Source of the DNA: Verrucomicrobiota bacterium
Lineage (GTDB): Bacteria; Verrucomicrobiota; Kiritimatiellia; CAIQIC01; Lenti-01
Assembly (NCBI GenBank): GCA_022709625.1
Contig: JAKLIL010000105.1
Location: 1 to 6,605, forward strand
Reading direction: 5' to 3'
DNA: 6,605 bases
Within the stretch, counting starts at the first letter, position 1; each line of letters starts with the position of its first letter. A program made the translations under genes and the position numbers. Positions 5,915-6,605 of this stretch are shown in pieces. Below the pieces are notes generated by a model. That model made no database searches. It was not told the origin of the DNA and worked only from the letters and a program-made list of their open reading frames with translations.

Positions 5915-6605
5915 ATGAGCAAAGCGGCTTCCATTCTGGATGCGAAACTCACCTATCTTTACCGGCGCACCGGCGGCAGCGCGGTCAAGCTGGGGCTCGA
6001 CGTCACTTGGGCGCTCATGCGCGGCATGGGCGTCGATCCCTTGGCGCTGCCCTGCGTCCACGTGGCCGGTACCAACGGCAAGGGGTCGGTCGCGGCCATG
6101 CTCGAAGCGGCCCTGCGCGCGGCCGGGCTGGGCACCGCCCTGTACACCAGTCCCCATCTCATCCGTTTCAACGAGCGCATCCGCGTGCGCGGCGAACCCA
6201 TTCCCGATCGGGATCTCCTCCGGCTTCTCGACGAAGCGGAACGCGCCGACCAGGCGCAGGCGGCGGAGTCCGGTGGCCGGCTCGGCACGTTTTTCGAACT
6301 GACCACCGCGGTGGCTTTCAAATGGTTCCTGGAACGGCAGGTGCAACTGGCCGTGCTGGAGACCGGGCTGGGCGGCCGGCTCGACAGCACCAATGTGGTT
6401 GTTCCCGTGCTTGCGGTCATTACCGAAATCGGCATGGAACACGTGGCGCTGCTGGGCAACACGCTCGAAAAGATCGCGGCCGAAAAGGCGGGCATTGTCA
6501 AGCCCGGCCGGCCGGTCGTCGTCGGCCGGCAGAAGGCCGCCGCGATGCGGACGATCGAAGAACGGGCGCGAGCTGTTGGCGCACCCGTCGTACGCGCGGA
6601 CGAGC
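5915..6605 (+). CDS. folC: Folylpolyglutamate synthase / dihydrofolate synthase (3' partial)
   Basis: The frame runs open to the window end, giving 230 residues, roughly half of a usual FolC of about 420-450. FolC is a Mur-ligase-like ATP-dependent enzyme that adds glutamate to dihydropteroate and/or to folates, in the cytoplasm. Visible motifs are the P-loop HVAGTNGKGSV (49-59), YTSPHL (77-82), FNERIR (85-90), FFELTTAVAF (126-135), LETGLGGRLDSTN (148-160) and GNTLEKIAAEKAGIVKPG (181-198); the last includes the lysine region that is carbamylated in this family. At 175-176 the protein has Glu-His where most relatives have Asp-His, a conservative change. The ATG at 5915 is preferred because the N-terminus then matches the family; an in-frame GTG at 5873 would add 14 residues encoded largely by the 12-base tandem repeat. 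The ribosome site is weak (GGCGGGA before the ATG). The 44-base gap after accD suggests one transcript. Confidence 0.95.
   Translation, partial: MSKAASILDAKLTYLYRRTGGSAVKLGLDVTWALMRGMGVDPLALPCVHVAGTNGKGSVAAMLEAALRAAGLGTALYTSPHLIRFNERIRVRGEPIPDRDLLRLLDEAERADQAQAAESGGRLGTFFELTTAVAFKWFLERQVQLAVLETGLGGRLDSTNVVVPVLAVITEIGMEHVALLGNTLEKIAAEKAGIVKPGRPVVVGRQKAAAMRTIEERARAVGAPVVRADE

Overview
The window is GC-rich bacterial DNA with every recognisable gene on the + strand. The best guess for the host is a member of the PVC group, perhaps Kiritimatiellota or Verrucomicrobia. This rests on a large secreted protein built from nuclease, lamin-tail, fibronectin and MBG/Ig-like modules, a small protein with a PEP-CTERM sorting signal, and the general composition. 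No rRNA or lineage marker is present, so the assignment is inference.

Bases 1-3363 hold the 3' part of one long gene for a modular extracellular protein. It starts with an endonuclease/exonuclease/phosphatase (EEP) domain, already cut at its N-terminus by the window edge. Next comes a fibronectin-III-like domain with a lamin-tail domain inserted in its middle, then three Ig/MBG-like repeats. It ends in a duplicated C-terminal module whose two copies share a 42-base identical stretch. Bases 3364-3490 are intergenic and carry a candidate promoter and a clear ribosome binding site. These serve a 182-residue PEP-CTERM protein (3491-4039), which is followed by a strong hairpin terminator (about 4061-4093).

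Bases 4248-6605 look like a separate housekeeping cluster with short gaps: a ComF-type phosphoribosyltransferase, accD (acetyl-CoA carboxylase beta subunit, fatty-acid synthesis) and folC (folylpolyglutamate/dihydrofolate synthase, running off the end). The gaps of 33 and 44 bases fit one transcript. The terminator separates this cluster from the secreted-protein genes.

No RNA gene, CRISPR array, insertion sequence or phage gene was recognised, and no stretch over 300 bases lacks a gene. The most unusual content is in the modular nuclease. The lamin-tail domain is nested in a fibronectin domain and flanked by an in-frame 11-base direct repeat. A run of eight G lies at that junction, and the terminal repeats are unusually similar at DNA level.
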